From Nonlabens sp. (GTDB lineage Bacteria; Bacteroidota; Bacteroidia; Flavobacteriales; Flavobacteriaceae), in the NCBI RefSeq assembly GCF_018401815.1, contig NZ_JAGYKG010000003.1, positions 1 to 64,000 of the forward strand: DNA of 64,000 bases, written 5' to 3'. The notes beneath the pieces were generated by a model. The model had not been told where the DNA came from. It did no database searches and saw only the letters and a list, made by a program, of their open reading frames with translations. The stretch's first letter is position 1, and every line of letters begins with the position of its first letter. Of this stretch, positions 63,855 through 64,000 are shown piece after piece. The position numbers and the translations under genes were made by a program.

Positions 63855-64000
63855 TTAAAAAATCTTACCAGGATTCAAGATCCCCTTGGGATCCATAAAA
63901 CTTTTCAGGGATCTCATCAACGCAATTTCTTCTGGAGTACGGCACAATTCTAAATAGGCTTTTTTATGAGTTCCTATTCCGTGCTCGGCACTTACAGAGC
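63855..64000 (-). CDS. FAD-linked oxidase C-terminus (GlcD/D-lactate dehydrogenase-like), partial
   Basis: The minus strand reads 47 residues, [19 protein letters not shown] through [13 protein letters not shown], then TAA. GEHGIG-type and DPxGILNPGK motifs are the usual C-terminus of FAD-binding oxidases such as glycolate oxidase subunit GlcD and D-lactate dehydrogenase. The 5' part lies beyond the window. It converges with the YyaL-type gene, 6 bases between stops. Confidence 0.88.
   Translation of the reverse strand, partial: SVSAEHGIGTHKKAYLELCRTPEEIALMRSLKSFMDPKGILNPGKIF

Overview
The window looks like chromosome of a marine member of the Flavobacteriaceae (Bacteroidota). The basis is a proteorhodopsin with a divergent blh gene, TAnnTTTG-type promoter boxes, many lipoproteins with acidic residues after the lipid cysteine, a type IX secretion C-terminal domain, and low GC with dense genes. 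A Nonlabens- or Dokdonia-like genus is plausible, but this is inference and no rRNA is present to test it. I saw no tRNA, rRNA, CRISPR array, phage or insertion sequence.

Layout. 0.3-18 kb is mostly minus-strand housekeeping and stress genes: a tricorn-like protease, GH25 muramidase, di-haem peroxidase, an operon of a CstB-like persulfide dioxygenase, two rhodaneses and kdsA, two thioredoxin-fold proteins, folD, ffh, blh/proteorhodopsin and an FKBP isomerase. 17.6-24 kb holds two surface/extracellular proteins, one very large, that share 17-residue NSFFG-type repeats. 24-31.8 kb carries typA, a block of ~106-bp tandem repeats, a FemAB/GNAT-like transferase, a sugar aminotransferase, an O-antigen flippase and a DEDD exonuclease.

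32-61.6 kb is one plus-strand beta-glucan (laminarin-type) utilisation locus. It starts with a membrane-bound Y_Y_Y/LuxR-type regulator. Next come a TIM-barrel glycosidase fused to an apparent outer-membrane beta-barrel, two copies of a [carbohydrate-binding lipoprotein + GH16 lipoprotein] cassette around a PKD lipoprotein, a cytoplasmic GH149-like beta-1,3-glucan phosphorylase, GH17 and GH30 lipoproteins, a sugar symporter fused to a GH17 domain, a stand-alone cytoplasmic GH17, a GH3 lipoprotein, a large FG-GAP/UnbV lipoprotein and a T9SS-secreted binding protein. No SusC/SusD pair is present.

Proposed flow (inference): surface GH16 enzymes and binding proteins cut laminarin, GH30 removes beta-1,6 links, and the enzyme-barrel fusion may admit the products. 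Periplasmic GH17 and GH3 trim them, the symporter-GH17 fusion imports oligosaccharides, and cytoplasmic GH17 plus phosphorylase release glucose-1-phosphate.

A 14-bp perfect palindrome (GCTTTCGCGAAAGC, or the same lacking the first G) occurs eleven times, in intergenic DNA and inside three genes. The window ends in the 3' part of a minus-strand FAD-linked oxidase gene.
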